Counted from the stretch's first letter, positions 1 to 6,997 are shown. The stretch: DNA of 7,268 bases from an uncultured Clostridia bacterium (GCA_947630775.1 CANRIY010000077.1:1-7268), one strand, 5' to 3'. Translations and numbers: made by a program. The notes: generated by a model from the letters alone, not told the origin.

Positions 1-30
1 CGGTTTTGCGCCCTGCCTTGCCCCGCGGAC

Positions 31-68
31 ACAGAAAAAACCTACGGTTTCCCGTAGGTTTTTTCTGT
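31..68 (-). terminator. Intrinsic terminator of the lipoprotein gene
   Basis: A perfect 17-base inverted repeat (31-47 against 52-68) encloses a four-base loop. Read on the minus strand, an A-tract leads into the stem CCTACGG, a GAAA loop, then CCGTAGG followed by six T. The hairpin starts about 35 bases after the TAA at 103-105, where a terminator for this gene should lie. The GAAA (GNRA-type) loop exists only on the minus-strand transcript, which favours that orientation. The symmetric A and T tracts mean it could also stop transcripts arriving on the plus strand. Confidence 0.93.
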
Positions 69-102
69 TCACTCACGCATGGTGAGGTTTGTGGTCTTTC
101 GC

Positions 103-3100
103 TTATTCGGCGGGAGAAGCAACAGGCGTGCCCTCAAATGCGGCAACGTTATCCCACCAGAACGGGTTCCCCGCGATGATGAGCCGCACTTCGTTCGTGG
201 ACATACCGGAGTTAGCCGTGTAGGAGACAGACCAAGTGCCTTCCTCGGTAACGCATTCATAGGAGAGATAGAACTTATCGCCGATACGGATGATCGTAAG
301 CGTATAGCTGCCGCCCCAGTTCTTGCCGTTCGCGATCGCGTCACCCTCTGCAGTGATAGCGCCGTCCGATGTCTGAGGGATATGATCCTTGCCCGTCTCT
401 GCTCTATCGACCGTACCGCACGCATTGTACAGAGTACCCCAAGCGGAATCGGGATTAGCCGAGAAGTACCCTTCGGTTGCCGCTTCCACGGTGGTATCCT
501 TGACATCGATCCAGCCGTCACGGTAAGAAAGGTCGCGCGTGCGTTCCCATGTGTACACCACGGCGAAGTCGCCCGTCTTGGTGAGGATCGTCGTCAGATC
601 GCCGACATCATCCCAAGTGCCGGTAGGATCTTTCAGTTCGAAGTCCGCAACTTGCGTCATCGTAATGGTCTGCTCCGTACCGCTGAGCGAAGTCTTGATC
701 GACATGATGAGTCCGCACATATCGCACTTGCCGTCGCCGTCTTTGTCGGCATGCGCCTTGCCGCCCTTGTCGGTGTTGCCGTGATCGGGGTTGAGCACGC
801 CGTCGGTTTCGCAACGATCGTTTTCGTTATTGAAGTCGTGCACGTGCTTGGTGAGTGCGTCTGCGGGCTCTTTGCCTTGGGGAACGACGGACTCGGCCTT
901 GGTAGCGGTGTAGATGTTGGCATCCGGATGGAGCGCGATATAGTAGCTTTCATGCATATTCGAGCCCGTAACAGTCACCGTGACCGTGAAGTCGAGGTCC
1001 GTTCCGTTCACGAGATGCATCGTGATGACGAGCTTGTCGGCCTTCGTGTAGTCAAACGTGTAGGTAATAGTCGCGCCGTCAAGATATGTCTTCACCGCTG
1101 CCGTAATATTTTCGAAGCTATACGTGAAGGATTCGTTCTTGGCATCCTTGAACTCATAGGAAGCAGTGACGCCGAGCGCGGTGTTGCCATTCTCCACATA
1201 GTTGTCGAGACGGAAGCCCTGCGCATTCGTATCCTTCTGGTCGGTAATACCGGGTTCGGGGAATTCCCAAACATTATCTTCATTGGACAGGTTCGTACCG
1301 GTGAGCTCATAGACGCCGCCCTGATAAAGGATGCCGACGGTCTCCCAATTCGTACCTTCGACCCACGTCTTATAATGGTCACCATTCGTTACGCCCCATG
1401 TCTGGGTGGTGCTGGTCTGCACATACTTCTTCGCGCCGCAGTTGTCGCAAGTATAGACTTCATCGTAGCCCTTGAGATCAACGTCGGGGCTTTCATTCTT
1501 CGTCCACTGGTGGCCGTTGCCTGCCGTCAGTTTGACGTTGTAGTAGAAGGTCTTATCTGCGGTCAGGTAGCCTTCGACCTTATCTTCGGTGCAGCTGCCC
1601 GCGGTGATCGTGCTCTGCGTTCCGCCTGTCGCATCCGCCTGAGCGATGACGCCCGCGGTGCTCACGGTGTAGTAATGCGCTTCGTCGCTTCCGTCCTGAT
1701 AGCCGTACGCGGTATCCTCATTGATGCCGAGCACGGTAAGGTTGAGCTTCACGACATAGAGATTGCTCTCTCCGTCCTTGCTGTAAACGATCGAGGACGC
1801 ATTCGTGAGAAGGTTGGGCTCAACAAAGTGGCCGTCCGCATTCACGGAGACGTTATAGACGCCGACCGTGCCGTCGGCGGAGCTTTCGCCCGCATTGACG
1901 TTGAGGTTGAGAGTGAACGCCGCATTCGCCAGAAGGAGAAGGTTCGTGCCGTCCGCCTTCACGGAAACGGTGTTGCCGAGCTTCGTGCCGCCGCTGACTG
2001 TGAGTGCGGGAGCGATGACGTCTCTTGCGACGAGCGAGCCCGCTTTCATGAGCCTGATCTCAATGCCCTTGACCTCTTCGTTGAGGTTCGCGGCATCCTT
2101 CTTCACGGTGACAACTGCCTTGGAGCCTGCCGTGAGAGCGACCTGTGCGTGATATCCGTTGCCGAAATCAACTTCCTTCGAAAGTTCTGCAAGGGTCTTG
2201 GAAACATCGCCGATATAGAGGGTATCCGTACCCTGCACACTGCCCGTATAGGTGACGGTGAAGGTGCCGCCGTCGATCGTGAGGCTGTCCGTGCCATCGA
2301 CTGCGGACTCGATGTCGGAGACGATGAGTTTGTCGAGGTCGATCTTGATGTCGGCCTGAAGGGTGATCGCCTTGTAGTTCGTGAAGTCGATATAGGCTTC
2401 CTTCATGCCATCCGCGATGGGAAGGTAGACGGTGAGTTCATTCCTGCCATCGTTGAGTTTGCAGACGGCGCCCGTGATCGCTTTCCCGTCTTTGTCGACG
2501 AGTTTGACGGTCATCGTGTCGTCGAGGGCAGCGCTGAGGCTGACCTTGAATGCCGCATAGTAGCCGCTGTTCTCGTGTTCCGCCGTACCGCTGAGAGCAA
2601 CAACGGCGTGGGTCGCGTTCTTGCCGATCTCGTATTCGATCCCGGTAGGAGCGGTGTGGGTATCAACCTCTACGCTTGTCACGTCGCTGATCAGCGAGTT
2701 GACAACTTTGGACTGCGTGAAGGTGATCTTATCGTCTACGAGCGTCACAACGTTGTTCTTCTGTTGCTTACCCATGACATACACCGTGTATCTTTGTGCA
2801 TCGGGATTTACCTGAACGGCCGTGGTGTATTCGAAGTAAGGAGTGCTGTGGAATGCCACCATGTTGGGAGCCCAGAGCTGTGCGACCGTCGTGATGACGC
2901 CGTCCGAATAGGTCACGATGAAGCGGAAGGTACCGCCCTGCTTCGCCGCGTTGAAGTTCGTCTCATCGATGACGGTGCCGTATCCGTTGGTAACGCCGTT
3001 TGCGGTGTTATATGCGTGGTCCGCGGTAATGACGGAGTTCGTGAATCTCTCGTAGCCCTGACCATCGCCGAAGCCTTCGACGTCTTTTGCATACGGGACC

Positions 3101-6100
3101 CTCGTAGCGGTTTCCCACTTGAAGTTCGTCCAAACGGCAAAGCCGTCCTGCGTGGTATGCCATGTGCCGTTGGTGTCTTCGTCAACGCCTGTGGAATCCC
3201 AAGCGTTATTGGCTTCTTCGATCAGGACTGCAAGCACGGAGCCGAAGCCCGCTTCTGCAATATCGTCCGAATAGGTGCCCGTAAACGTGAATACATCGCC
3301 CTCGGTGATATCTTGCCTGATGCCGCCTGCGGGGAACCATGTCCACGAGCCGTCTGCGTTCTTGTTGTCTTCATTGATCGCCGTATTTGTGCTGATCGAG
3401 CCGCCGCAGAGGTCGCACTTATCATCGTTGTCCGCATCGACGTGTTCGCCGCCTGCCGCCGCAACGCCTGCATAGCAGAGGACAGTGTCACCGCTCTTGA
3501 CTGCCCATGCATAGATGCCTTCGACATAGCAGTTGCCTTCCGTGGTGGAGACAAGTTCATAGGTGTAGCTGTTGTCAAGCGTAAGGACGCTGAGGACGGG
3601 AGCCGCCGCCGAACGGTCTACCTTGTAGACGGATGCGGGATGCGCGGTTGCGTCGAAGGTGTCCACGCTGTCGAAGTAGTAGTTGCCTTCCGTGATGCCC
3701 ATGGCATCGAGGTCGATCGTGAAGACGACATAGAAGCCCTTATCGGTGTCGCGGCTGTCTGCCCATGTACCGATATAGCTGAGCGTTGCGGTAACATAGG
3801 TAGGTGCGCTCGTCAAGCGGACTTCGCCGCTGACGACGGTCCAGCTGACGGAGAGGATCCCCTTCTCCGTGAGCGCTTCGAGAACGCCGTTGTTGAGGTT
3901 GAGCGTGAAGGTCTCGGTGACGCAGTTGTCTTTGAGATCGGTCACTTCGCGCGCCACGAGCACGTTGAGTTCGTCCGCCTCGCTCACGGTTGCAACGTAA
4001 CCGTTCTGAAGAGCGGCATAGCCGTCCGCACCGGAGCTGAATTTCGCGTTGTAGTCGATCACATCGACAAGGTCGGGTTCGGTCTTGCCTGCGCCGACGG
4101 TGAATTGCACGCTGACGGGCTCGTAGTTTTCAAGATCGGCTGCGCCGTACTTGAGCGTGATCGTGACGACGCCTTCTGCCGCCTTGTATTCGAATGCCGT
4201 GATGTGGAGTCCGCCGAACGCCAAGCCGCCCTCTTGTTCGATACGGTTCTTGTTCGCCTCGAGACGGTCCGCCGTGACATCGGAAAGCCCGAACGTGAAC
4301 TTGATGTCCGTTGCAGGGGTGTTCGCATCGACATGGTATTCGAGGGAAACCGTGCCGCCGTTGAGCGAAAGGCTATTGTCGGTGACTTTGGATTCCACCG
4401 TGAAGCCGTGGAGCGTGGAAAGATCGAGATGGACCGTTCCCGTCTGGAGACCGGTGATGGCAACATCCGATGTCGCTTCTTTGAGCGCGAGGACGAGGTA
4501 GAGGTCTTCGCCCACTTTCGCCGCCTTATAAGGCACATCCGCGCTGCCCGCTTTCACCGTAAGCTCTGTACCGAACTCTGCGTGCGTTTCGATGTTCGCG
4601 CCGTTGAAGCGGAGCGAGATATATCTCGTCGCGCCGTTCAGGTTCGAGAAGAGATTCGACTGATTTTCGTTGAGTTTCTGGACATACCCCGCCGTCTCGA
4701 GCTTGAGCGCGATGTTCTTGCTCGCGTCGATCGAGAAGGTGAAGGTGCCGATCTTGTTGTTGTTTTCGAACTTGACGCCATCGATCTCCGCATCTGCACC
4801 GACGAGGGAGTCGATCCTGTTGTCGATGATCTCGAAGGGAAGTTTGCCGCTTGTTTCGTCGTTGAGGAGCTGCACGAACTGCTGGCCGCCCTTGTTGACG
4901 TGGATCTTGTAGATCGTGTACTTGTTGCTGAGGTTGGTCTCGGCAAGAGAGATCCAGTTGTCGGCGTCGGTCGAGTTGAGAACTGCGGTATCCGCTTTGA
5001 GCGCCGCAAGTTCGAGATCGCCCTTATAGGCGTAGATCTGGTTGTTCGCAAGGAGCAGGGGCTCGTATTTGCCCGGGTTCTGCTTGTATTCGACTTCGAC
5101 GTTGAGCGACGATGCGTCGAACACGCTGTTTTCCGCATAGACCGTCTTCGCGCCGTCCTTCAGTCCGACATAACGGAAATTGTTGGGCGTTCTCTTGGAG
5201 ACGATCTCGCTCTCGGTGATCGTGAGATCGTTATAGTCGCCGTGGATGACGGTATCGTAGAAGCCGACGGAGCTGTCGGGCACCTTGACATATGCCTTGA
5301 GCGTGGAGGGCTTTACGCCATAGTTATAAACATAGGTGATCTCGATCACGCCGTCTTCACGGTAATACCAGCTGTATTCAATGGGAATATCGCTGCCGTA
5401 GAAATCGCCTGTGTTGTGTTGTTCGCCTTCGGAATAGACCCACCAATCTTCAACGGACGACCAATCCGTGGGAATCTTCCCGGGGACGTAGCCCGACGTA
5501 CCCGTATGAGGAGAGGTGTTATCTCCCTCGCCTGCTTCCACGTACGAACCGTAGTTCTGCCAGCCGCCGGAGGTCGTATAGAAGCCGCCCATGATACCGG
5601 CAAGACGGTTGGAAGGACCCGTGCCGATGCCGTTGTAGAGGACCCAGCCTTCCTGACGGACGAGGACGGAAGTACCGCCGACGTACCCGGGACGCTGTGA
5701 GTTGCTCCCGTCATTGTATCTGTCTGCAATACCGATGGTCGTGGAGTTATAATATTCGTTTGCGTGATTCCAAGGGCCCGTCTCACCCGCCGTGGTCTTG
5801 GATGTGCCGCGGATGGTGATCTTCATGCCGGGTTCGAGCTGGCCCGCCGTAAGCGTGGGAACGTCGAGATAGCCGCCGTTGCCGTTGACGGGGCCGAAGC
5901 GCTTGATCGCAGAGTCCGCTGCATTCTTGTTGGTGTAAGCCTCAGCCTCCGTGAATGCGCCCGATGGAAGCGTAACGTCGATCCCCGAATGGAAAGGACC
6001 GTAGTGGACGATGACGTCCTCATCCCTCTTCTGAAGGCTCGAATTGTCGTACCTACAGGTCTTGACGCCGTCTACTTCCTCACCCCAGTCGTGGTCGATC

Positions 6101-6744
6101 GTGATGGTGAGTTCGCAGCTTTCGGAATCATTCCCCTTGAGGGTGAATCTGAGCGTATAGGTCCCGACCGTATGATAGGAAACGGTCCCGACCGCATTGA
6201 CGTCGCCGAATCCGAAATAGTGATCGTCGCCGTCTTCGTCCGTGGCGCAGAAGACAACGTCTTCCATCTTCGCCTTGTAAGCTGCCTCGTCGTCGGAGTC
6301 GGTCAGTGCAAGAGCCGTCATAGACCGACCGTCTTCCGCATCTTCTTCGCTGGCATAGAGCCCGAACTCGTCAAGATCGCCGAGATCGTGCCCCGCGCCG
6401 TTCGGATCGACGCCTGCCCCCGCCTGATAGTAGAGCTTAAAGACGTTTTCCGCCTCGTTCGCGGAGAGGGTCTTCGTCGTGACGGTCCCTTCATGGGACG
6501 CATCGAACTGATAGCCCGAAATCGTGTCGGGAGTGACCGTCACCTGCTCACCGACCTTCCCTGTCAGGTGCTTGGAGTGCTCGGCACTGGCCACTTCGTC
6601 GAGATACACTTCGACGGTGTAGCCGACGTCCTGTGCTGTTTGCCCGCCTTGATCGTCGGTCTGCTCATCGTCCCCACATGCGAAGAGGCAGAGCGACATC
6701 ATGACAGCAAACAACAGGACCAGAATGGTTCTGAGTTTCTTCAT
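103..6744 (-). CDS. Giant modular surface lipoprotein (2,213 aa), function unknown
   Basis: Residues 1-23 form a lipoprotein signal peptide: a KK..R start, a hydrophobic core and the lipobox L20-F-A-C23. The mature protein should be lipidated on Cys23 and exposed outside the membrane. In order follow an acidic linker (24-41), a MucBP-like region (42-107), a His/Cys spacer (218-230), module M1 (241-513), beta-rich Ig-like sequence containing blocks Q1 (789-883) and R1 (942-1085), a spacer (1101-1113), M2 (1119-1326), more Ig-like sequence with Q2 (1485-1565) and R2 (1607-1735), a spacer (1745-1769), M3 (1775-1951), a double spacer (1967-2010) and M4 (2012-2213). The protein is rich in Thr, Val, Asp, Gly and aromatics, which suits stacked beta domains. 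I see no catalytic motif, second membrane segment, LPxTG or SLH domain. The ATG is supported by the signal peptide, the RBS six bases upstream and the promoter. The gene appears to be transcribed alone. Surface adhesion or glycan/protein binding is inferred, not shown. Confidence 0.96.
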   Translation of the reverse strand: MKKLRTILVLLFAVMMSLCLFACGDDEQTDDQGGQTAQDVGYTVEVYLDEVASAEHSKHLTGKVGEQVTVTPDTISGYQFDASHEGTVTTKTLSANEAENVFKLYYQAGAGVDPNGAGHDLGDLDEFGLYASEEDAEDGRSMTALALTDSDDEAAYKAKMEDVVFCATDEDGDDHYFGFGDVNAVGTVSYHTVGTYTLRFTLKGNDSESCELTITIDHDWGEEVDGVKTCRYDNSSLQKRDEDVIVHYGPFHSGIDVTLPSGAFTEAEAYTNKNAADSAIKRFGPVNGNGGYLDVPTLTAGQLEPGMKITIRGTSKTTAGETGPWNHANEYYNSTTIGIADRYNDGSNSQRPGYVGGTSVLVRQEGWVLYNGIGTGPSNRLAGIMGGFYTTSGGWQNYGSYVEAGEGDNTSPHTGTSGYVPGKIPTDWSSVEDWWVYSEGEQHNTGDFYGSDIPIEYSWYYREDGVIEITYVYNYGVKPSTLKAYVKVPDSSVGFYDTVIHGDYNDLTITESEIVSKRTPNNFRYVGLKDGAKTVYAENSVFDASSLNVEVEYKQNPGKYEPLLLANNQIYAYKGDLELAALKADTAVLNSTDADNWISLAETNLSNKYTIYKIHVNKGGQQFVQLLNDETSGKLPFEIIDNRIDSLVGADAEIDGVKFENNNKIGTFTFSIDASKNIALKLETAGYVQKLNENQSNLFSNLNGATRYISLRFNGANIETHAEFGTELTVKAGSADVPYKAAKVGEDLYLVLALKEATSDVAITGLQTGTVHLDLSTLHGFTVESKVTDNSLSLNGGTVSLEYHVDANTPATDIKFTFGLSDVTADRLEANKNRIEQEGGLAFGGLHITAFEYKAAEGVVTITLKYGAADLENYEPVSVQFTVGAGKTEPDLVDVIDYNAKFSSGADGYAALQNGYVATVSEADELNVLVAREVTDLKDNCVTETFTLNLNNGVLEALTEKGILSVSWTVVSGEVRLTSAPTYVTATLSYIGTWADSRDTDKGFYVVFTIDLDAMGITEGNYYFDSVDTFDATAHPASVYKVDRSAAAPVLSVLTLDNSYTYELVSTTEGNCYVEGIYAWAVKSGDTVLCYAGVAAAGGEHVDADNDDKCDLCGGSISTNTAINEDNKNADGSWTWFPAGGIRQDITEGDVFTFTGTYSDDIAEAGFGSVLAVLIEEANNAWDSTGVDEDTNGTWHTTQDGFAVWTNFKWETATRVPYAKDVEGFGDGQGYERFTNSVITADHAYNTANGVTNGYGTVIDETNFNAAKQGGTFRFIVTYSDGVITTVAQLWAPNMVAFHSTPYFEYTTAVQVNPDAQRYTVYVMGKQQKNNVVTLVDDKITFTQSKVVNSLISDVTSVEVDTHTAPTGIEYEIGKNATHAVVALSGTAEHENSGYYAAFKVSLSAALDDTMTVKLVDKDGKAITGAVCKLNDGRNELTVYLPIADGMKEAYIDFTNYKAITLQADIKIDLDKLIVSDIESAVDGTDSLTIDGGTFTVTYTGSVQGTDTLYIGDVSKTLAELSKEVDFGNGYHAQVALTAGSKAVVTVKKDAANLNEEVKGIEIRLMKAGSLVARDVIAPALTVSGGTKLGNTVSVKADGTNLLLLANAAFTLNLNVNAGESSADGTVGVYNVSVNADGHFVEPNLLTNASSIVYSKDGESNLYVVKLNLTVLGINEDTAYGYQDGSDEAHYYTVSTAGVIAQADATGGTQSTITAGSCTEDKVEGYLTADKTFYYNVKLTAGNGHQWTKNESPDVDLKGYDEVYTCDNCGAKKYVQTSTTQTWGVTNGDHYKTWVEGTNWETVGILYQGGVYELTGTNLSNEDNVWEFPEPGITDQKDTNAQGFRLDNYVENGNTALGVTASYEFKDAKNESFTYSFENITAAVKTYLDGATITYTFDYTKADKLVITMHLVNGTDLDFTVTVTVTGSNMHESYYIALHPDANIYTATKAESVVPQGKEPADALTKHVHDFNNENDRCETDGVLNPDHGNTDKGGKAHADKDGDGKCDMCGLIMSIKTSLSGTEQTITMTQVADFELKDPTGTWDDVGDLTTILTKTGDFAVVYTWERTRDLSYRDGWIDVKDTTVEAATEGYFSANPDSAWGTLYNACGTVDRAETGKDHIPQTSDGAITAEGDAIANGKNWGGSYTLTIIRIGDKFYLSYECVTEEGTWSVSYTANSGMSTNEVRLIIAGNPFWWDNVAAFEGTPVASPAE
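106..711 (-). other. C-terminal sandwich-like module M4
   Basis: Residues 2012-2213, the end of the protein. It shares the late-module pattern of M1-M3: Y-T-L-T-I-I-R-I-G-D-K-F-Y-L-S-Y, then after about 30 residues L-I-I-A-G-N-P-F-W-W-D-N-V (to 2200). It carries two cysteines outside the spacers, in YNAC and YEC. The chain stops a few residues later at ASPAE, with no membrane segment, LPxTG or charged tail, so the protein's only visible anchor is the N-terminal lipid. Confidence 0.5.
715..846 (-). other. Double His/Cys spacer with EF-loop-like motif
   Basis: Residues 1967-2010 contain two spacers in a row. The first, H1967-V-H-D-F ... N-D-R-C1978-E-T-D-G, looks like a decayed CxxCG, since the second Cys position reads Asp. 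The second is H1998-A, then D2000-K-D-G-D-G-K-C-D2008, followed by M-C2010-G. D-x-D-x-D-G-x-x-D is the metal-loop pattern of EF-hand, dockerin and thrombospondin type 3 repeats, here overlapping the CxxC. Calcium or zinc binding is therefore plausible but untested. Confidence 0.6.
892..1422 (-). other. Sandwich-like module M3
   Basis: Residues 1775-1951. It opens with aromatic-rich QTWG and TWVEGTNW, contains G-F-R-L-D-N-Y, and ends with the pattern shared by all four modules: Y-x-F-D-Y-x-x-A-D-K-L-V-I-T-M and, about 30 residues later, Y-I-A-L-H-P-D1941-A-N-I-Y-T-A-T. The corresponding ends are V-N-P-D-A-Q-R-Y-T-V-Y in M2 and I-H-G-D-Y-N-D-L-T-I-T in M1. The pattern suits a concanavalin-like jelly roll, but the fold assignment is inference. 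No Ig-like block separates M3 from the next spacer. Confidence 0.5.
1435..3390 (-). repeat. Protein repeat unit 2: M2-Q2-R2-Cys
   Basis: Residues 1119-1770 repeat the order of unit 1 in a shorter form. M2 (1119-1326) starts with the aromatic SWTWFP (1133-1138) and ends with S-D-G-V-I-T-T and V-N-P-D1315-A-Q-R-Y-T-V-Y. Q2 carries SLTIDGGT (1487-1494) and later AVVTVKKDAANL, matching Q1. R2 carries FTLNLN (1610-1615) and LYVVK (1662-1666), matching R1, then C-T-E-D-K-V-E-G-Y. The unit closes with H1745-Q-W and C1766-D-N-C-G. Offsets between matching landmarks are 696 (Q), 664 (R) and 656 (CxxC) residues. The region between M and Q is about 117 residues shorter than in unit 1. Confidence 0.65.
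1438..1512 (-). other. His-Trp / CxxC spacer before M3
   Basis: Residues 1745-1769 read H-Q-W-T-K, then about 16 residues, then Y-T-C1766-D-N-C1769-G-A-K-K-Y. This is the H-x-W ... C-x-x-C-G form common as a spacer in large secreted proteins of Clostridia. Unlike the spacers at 1101-1113 and 1998-2010, it lacks the alternating-Asp loop. Confidence 0.55.
3403..6024 (-). repeat. Protein repeat unit 1: M1-Q1-R1-Cys
   Basis: Residues 241-1114 form the first of two diverged units. M1 (241-513) is Trp/Tyr-rich and ends in strands containing E-D-G-V-I-E-I (463-468+) and a closing D-Y-N-D-L-T-I (503-509). After a 275-residue beta-rich stretch, Q1 carries SLSLNGGT (791-798) and later VVTITLKYGAADL. 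R1 carries FTLNLN (946-951) and FYVVF (1004-1008), then a C-x-V-E-G-[IY]-like stretch. The unit closes with the H1101 ... CDLCG spacer. The same order of landmarks recurs in unit 2, which indicates duplication followed by strong divergence. Ig-like and lectin-like folds are inferred from strand periodicity only. Confidence 0.65.
3406..3444 (-). other. Asp-loop / CxxC spacer (HVDADNDDKCDLC)
   Basis: Residues 1101-1113 hold His1101, alternating Asp at 1103, 1105 and 1107, then C1110-D-L-C1113-G. The D-x-D-x-D spacing resembles the start of calcium-binding loops, and the CxxC resembles a zinc knuckle or a disulfide/thioether pair. Similar spacers are familiar to me from giant surface proteins of Clostridia, where I know of no assigned function. 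It separates R1 from M2. Confidence 0.6.
6055..6093 (-). other. Degenerate His/Cys spacer before module M1
   Basis: Residues 218-230 read H-D-W-G-E-E then V-D-G-V-K-T-C. The H-x-W-G-E ... K-x-C layout resembles the longer spacers later in the protein, but only one cysteine (C230) remains and the expected C-x-x-C-G is replaced by CRYDN. It marks the boundary between the N-terminal domains and M1. Confidence 0.5.
6424..6621 (-). other. MucBP-like region of the lipoprotein
   Basis: Residues 42-107 follow the MucBP / beta-grasp repeat pattern. A first strand YTVEVYLDE is followed by a G-x-x-G-E turn (G62-K-V-G65-E), then the hallmark S-G-Y (76-78) after a Thr/Pro stretch, and a closing strand ending FKLYY (102-106). 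Known MucBP-type repeats occur in surface proteins of Bacillota, some of which bind mucus. The match is by pattern only, and mucin binding by this copy is not shown. Confidence 0.55.
6676..6744 (-). other. Lipoprotein signal peptide and lipobox
   Basis: This encodes residues 1-23: positively charged n-region (K2, K3, R5), hydrophobic core from I7 to about F21, and the lipobox LFA-C23 with Gly at +2. By family knowledge Lgt would lipidate Cys23 and signal peptidase II would cleave before it. Cys19 also lies in the core, but the residues before it (M-S-L) fit a lipobox less well, and Cys23 directly precedes the hydrophilic GDDEQ linker. Confidence 0.93.
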
Positions 6745-6750
6745 GTCTTT

Positions 6751-6757
6751 CCCCCTT
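6751..6757 (-). promoter_or_regulatory. Ribosome binding site (AAGGGGG)
   Basis: The minus strand reads AAAAGGGGGAAAGAC and then ATG. The G-run lies six bases before the start codon and can pair with the CCUCC end of 16S rRNA, though AGGGGG is a variant of AGGAGG. It fixes the start at 6742-6744, in agreement with the signal peptide. Confidence 0.85.
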
Positions 6758-6800
6758 TTGAGAAATAGTTTATTTTACCACCTATAAAAATGGCATACAT

Positions 6801-6850
6801 ATTCTACAACAATTTTTTCACTATGTCAACATGTTTCTCAAAATTTTTTT
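6801..6850 (-). promoter_or_regulatory. Sigma-A type promoter with A-tract UP-like element
   Basis: On the minus strand there is a perfect -35 TTGACA (6824-6829), a 17-base spacer (6807-6823) and a -10 TAGAAT (6801-6806, one base off TATAAT). Transcription should start near 6794, giving a leader of about 50 bases. Upstream of the -35, AAAAAAATTTT (6840-6850) sits where an UP element would. An 8-base palindrome AACATGTT (6828-6835) overlaps the edge of the -35; it may be chance. I see no riboswitch or attenuator in the short leader. The promoter should be strong and constitutive unless a repressor uses the palindrome. Confidence 0.87.
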
Positions 6851-6997
6851 GCGGATTTCCCGAGGCTTTTGTTGCCCTTCCGCCCGCGTATTTCCACTCT
6901 CAGCTTGCTTCTTCTCTTGCCAAATTATACCGCCGATGCCGCCCTTGGCGCGACTGAGGGGGTGCTGGTCTCGTTACCCTGAGGGCGTTCTTGATTA
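6851..6997. other. Intergenic stretch without recognisable feature
   Basis: No convincing gene, RNA or terminator is visible. The sequence is more GC-rich than the promoter region. Short open frames here lack an RBS and have no domain-like composition. A perfect TATAAT lies on the minus strand at 6924-6929 but has no -35 partner. Confidence 0.55.

Noticed and set aside
715..726. CxxC spacers as DNA-binding zinc ribbons
   Set aside because: The protein is exported and lipid-anchored, and the spacers lack the second CxxC needed for a zinc ribbon.
79..5700. Plus-strand 1,873-codon open frame as a gene
   Set aside because: It is codon-registered antisense to the lipoprotein gene, has no ribosome binding site before its ATG, begins just after the terminator hairpin, and its product has no signal, domain or family resemblance. 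The minus-strand gene has promoter, RBS, signal peptide and terminator.
5764..6768. Plus-strand 334-codon open frame
   Set aside because: It is the continuation of the same antisense shadow frame after the single stop opposite Ser349 and begins at a GTG without an RBS.
6851..6883. GCGGA...TCCGC inverted repeat
   Set aside because: The five-base stem encloses a 23-base loop and is not placed to act as a terminator or operator; probably chance.
6924..6929. Perfect TATAAT on the minus strand as a second promoter
   Set aside because: The position 17 bases upstream reads CGCGCC, with no -35 match, and there is no TGn extension. The promoter at 6801-6829 is far better.
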